A stretch of 64,000 bases of DNA from Phaeobacter gallaeciensis (lineage in GTDB: Bacteria; Pseudomonadota; Alphaproteobacteria; Rhodobacterales; Rhodobacteraceae). Numbering within the stretch: position 1 is the stretch's first letter; each line of letters opens with the position of its first letter. A program made the position numbers and the translations under genes. The notes beneath the pieces were generated by a model, which saw nothing but the letters and a program-made list of their open reading frames with translations, did not search any database and was not told where the DNA came from. Shown here piece by piece: positions 63,205-64,000 of the stretch. Location of the stretch: contig NZ_CP015124.1 in assembly GCF_001678945.1 (NCBI RefSeq), positions 3,696,001 to 3,760,000 of the forward strand, read 5' to 3'.

Positions 63205-64000
63205 TTGGTGCCTCCCGCATAGACGGCCTGAACCTCGGGATTGCTGCGCACCTTGTCGAAGCTGTCAAAGGCGAGCACCTGTCCGAGGTGCAGGACCAGA
63301 ACCTTGTCCGAGATCGCCTGAACGATGCTCATGTCGTGTTCGATGACGATGACCAGACCGCCGGTTTGTGCCTGATATGTCCGCACAAGTTCGGTCATCA
63401 ACGCCGTTTCATCCGGGGAAAGCCCTGCACAGGGTTCGTCCAGCAGCAATACCCGAGGCTCAGATGCGATGGTCATGGCGTATTCCAGAAACTGACGGTG
63501 GCCTTGTGGCAGATGTGCGACCGGCGCGACCAGATCTTCCTGCAGAGGCACCGCGGGGCGTTTTAAAAGCTCCGTCAGCGATTCCGATCGCCAGTGCAGG
63601 GTCGCGGGGCGCAGCAGATCCACCAGCCGTGCCCGGTTGGCCATCATGGCAAGCGCCAGGTTGTCTGAAACGTTCATGGAAAAGAACACGGAGGGCACCT
63701 GCAACTTGCGGCCAATGCCGCTGCGCAGCGCCTTGTAAGGAGGGCGCGCGTGAATGTTGCGCGACCCCAATGCAATGCTGCCGCCGGTGATCTGCAGGTT
63801 GCCGGTGATCGCGTTGAGCGTGCTGGTCTTGCCCGCGCCATTTGGCCCGATGACGCTGATGATGCCGGTCGAGGGCGTGTCAAAGGTCACGCCGTTCAGG
63901 ATTCGGACGACACCGATCTGCAGATGAACATCGTCAAATCGCAGCGCGCCGGAGGCGTTGGTCGGTTTGCTTGGCGGAGCCGCGATGGAGGGCGCGCGCC
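63201..64000 (-). CDS. livG: ABC transporter ATP-binding protein, LivG type (5' end outside window)
   Basis: This partial ABC ATPase has Walker A GPNGAGKTSTLNAI, a Q-loop region GRKLQVPSVFFSMNVSDNL, the signature-like HLPQGHRQFLEYAMTIA, and Walker B VLLLDEPCAGLSPDE. The frame stays open to the window end and reads upstream as a Pro/Ser/Ala-rich stretch (RAPSIAAPPSKPTNASG) before the first strand LRFDDVHLQIG. The gene therefore starts beyond the window, or the ATPase is fused to an upstream permease. The internal GTG at 63890 would remove the first beta strands and is not a credible start. Confidence 0.87.
   Translation of the reverse strand, partial: RAPSIAAPPSKPTNASGALRFDDVHLQIGVVRILNGVTFDTPSTGIISVIGPNGAGKTSTLNAITGNLQITGGSIALGSRNIHARPPYKALRSGIGRKLQVPSVFFSMNVSDNLALAMMANRARLVDLLRPATLHWRSESLTELLKRPAVPLQEDLVAPVAHLPQGHRQFLEYAMTIASEPRVLLLDEPCAGLSPDETALMTELVRTYQAQTGGLVIVIEHDMSIVQAISDKVLVLHLGQVLAFDSFDKVRSNPEVQAVYAGGTK

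Overview
The window is GC-rich alphaproteobacterial chromosome. Its gene content and order (alr-mlaE-mlaF, radA-cvpA-purF, an aerobic CO-dehydrogenase-type operon, cobA-DUF2849-cysI-cysH-DUF934, TRAP dctPQM with dctBD, Lon, many Rhodobacteraceae-style Hint and DUF proteins) point to a marine Roseobacter-group member of the Rhodobacteraceae, close to Phaeobacter, Leisingera or Ruegeria. The genus cannot be fixed from the sequence alone. I see no rRNA, insertion sequence, prophage or CRISPR array. One tRNA is present.

Layout. From 1 to 23 kb nearly everything is on the minus strand. This stretch holds a partial pcm, surE, an SDR, two small proteins (PilP-like and DUF2199), purF, a Hint-domain protein, cvpA, radA, a PqiA-like protein, the translationally coupled alr-mlaE-mlaF operon, a SnoaL-like protein, dnaB, pyrE and pyrC. 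A six-gene block follows (about 16.0-22.9 kb) with three paralogous GT-A glycosyltransferases, a sulfotransferase, a sulfotransferase-like/glycosyltransferase two-domain protein, an FkbM methyltransferase and an alpha/beta-hydrolase-like protein. It looks like a machine for making a sulfated or methylated surface glycan and is one of the two least explained systems here.

From 23.2 to 32.9 kb the plus strand carries a complete cox-type molybdenum hydroxylase cluster: MoxR ATPase, CoxE, two YeeE/YedE half-transporters, XdhC/CoxF, a molybdopterin-binding protein, and CoxS, CoxL, CoxM. CoxL has the AYRGAGR active-site loop of form II enzymes and the gene order is S-L-M, as in form II clusters. 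The two YeeE/YedE genes lie behind two exact ATTC-N8-GAAT palindromes, the operator type of the persulfide sensor SqrR/BigR. This ties sulfur import to an enzyme whose substrate is not settled.

From 33 to 42 kb come a methyltransferase, infC with a non-AUG start, an Ala-rich membrane-anchored helical protein, ferredoxin-NADP reductase, the assimilatory sulfate/sulfite reduction operon with its divergent Lrp/AsnC regulator, and a cytochrome P450. From 42.3 to 48.8 kb lies a C4-dicarboxylate TRAP system with its two-component regulators. DctD lacks the GAFTGA loop, although two tandem palindromes and a -24/-12-like promoter precede dctP. From 48.9 to 64 kb are tpiA, an A-type Fe-S carrier, a glycerophosphodiesterase, a SufT-like protein, NfeD/stomatin, a RimB-RimK fusion, tgt, lon, a YjhX/GNAT pair resembling the E. 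coli TopAI toxin-antitoxin module, a leucine-dehydrogenase-type gene with divergent Lrp, tRNA-Val(CAC), and two LivF/LivG-type ABC ATPases, the last cut by the window end.

Intergenic DNA is rich in strong hairpins. About ten are good intrinsic terminators. Several others are longer nested or paired palindromes that look like small repeat elements.
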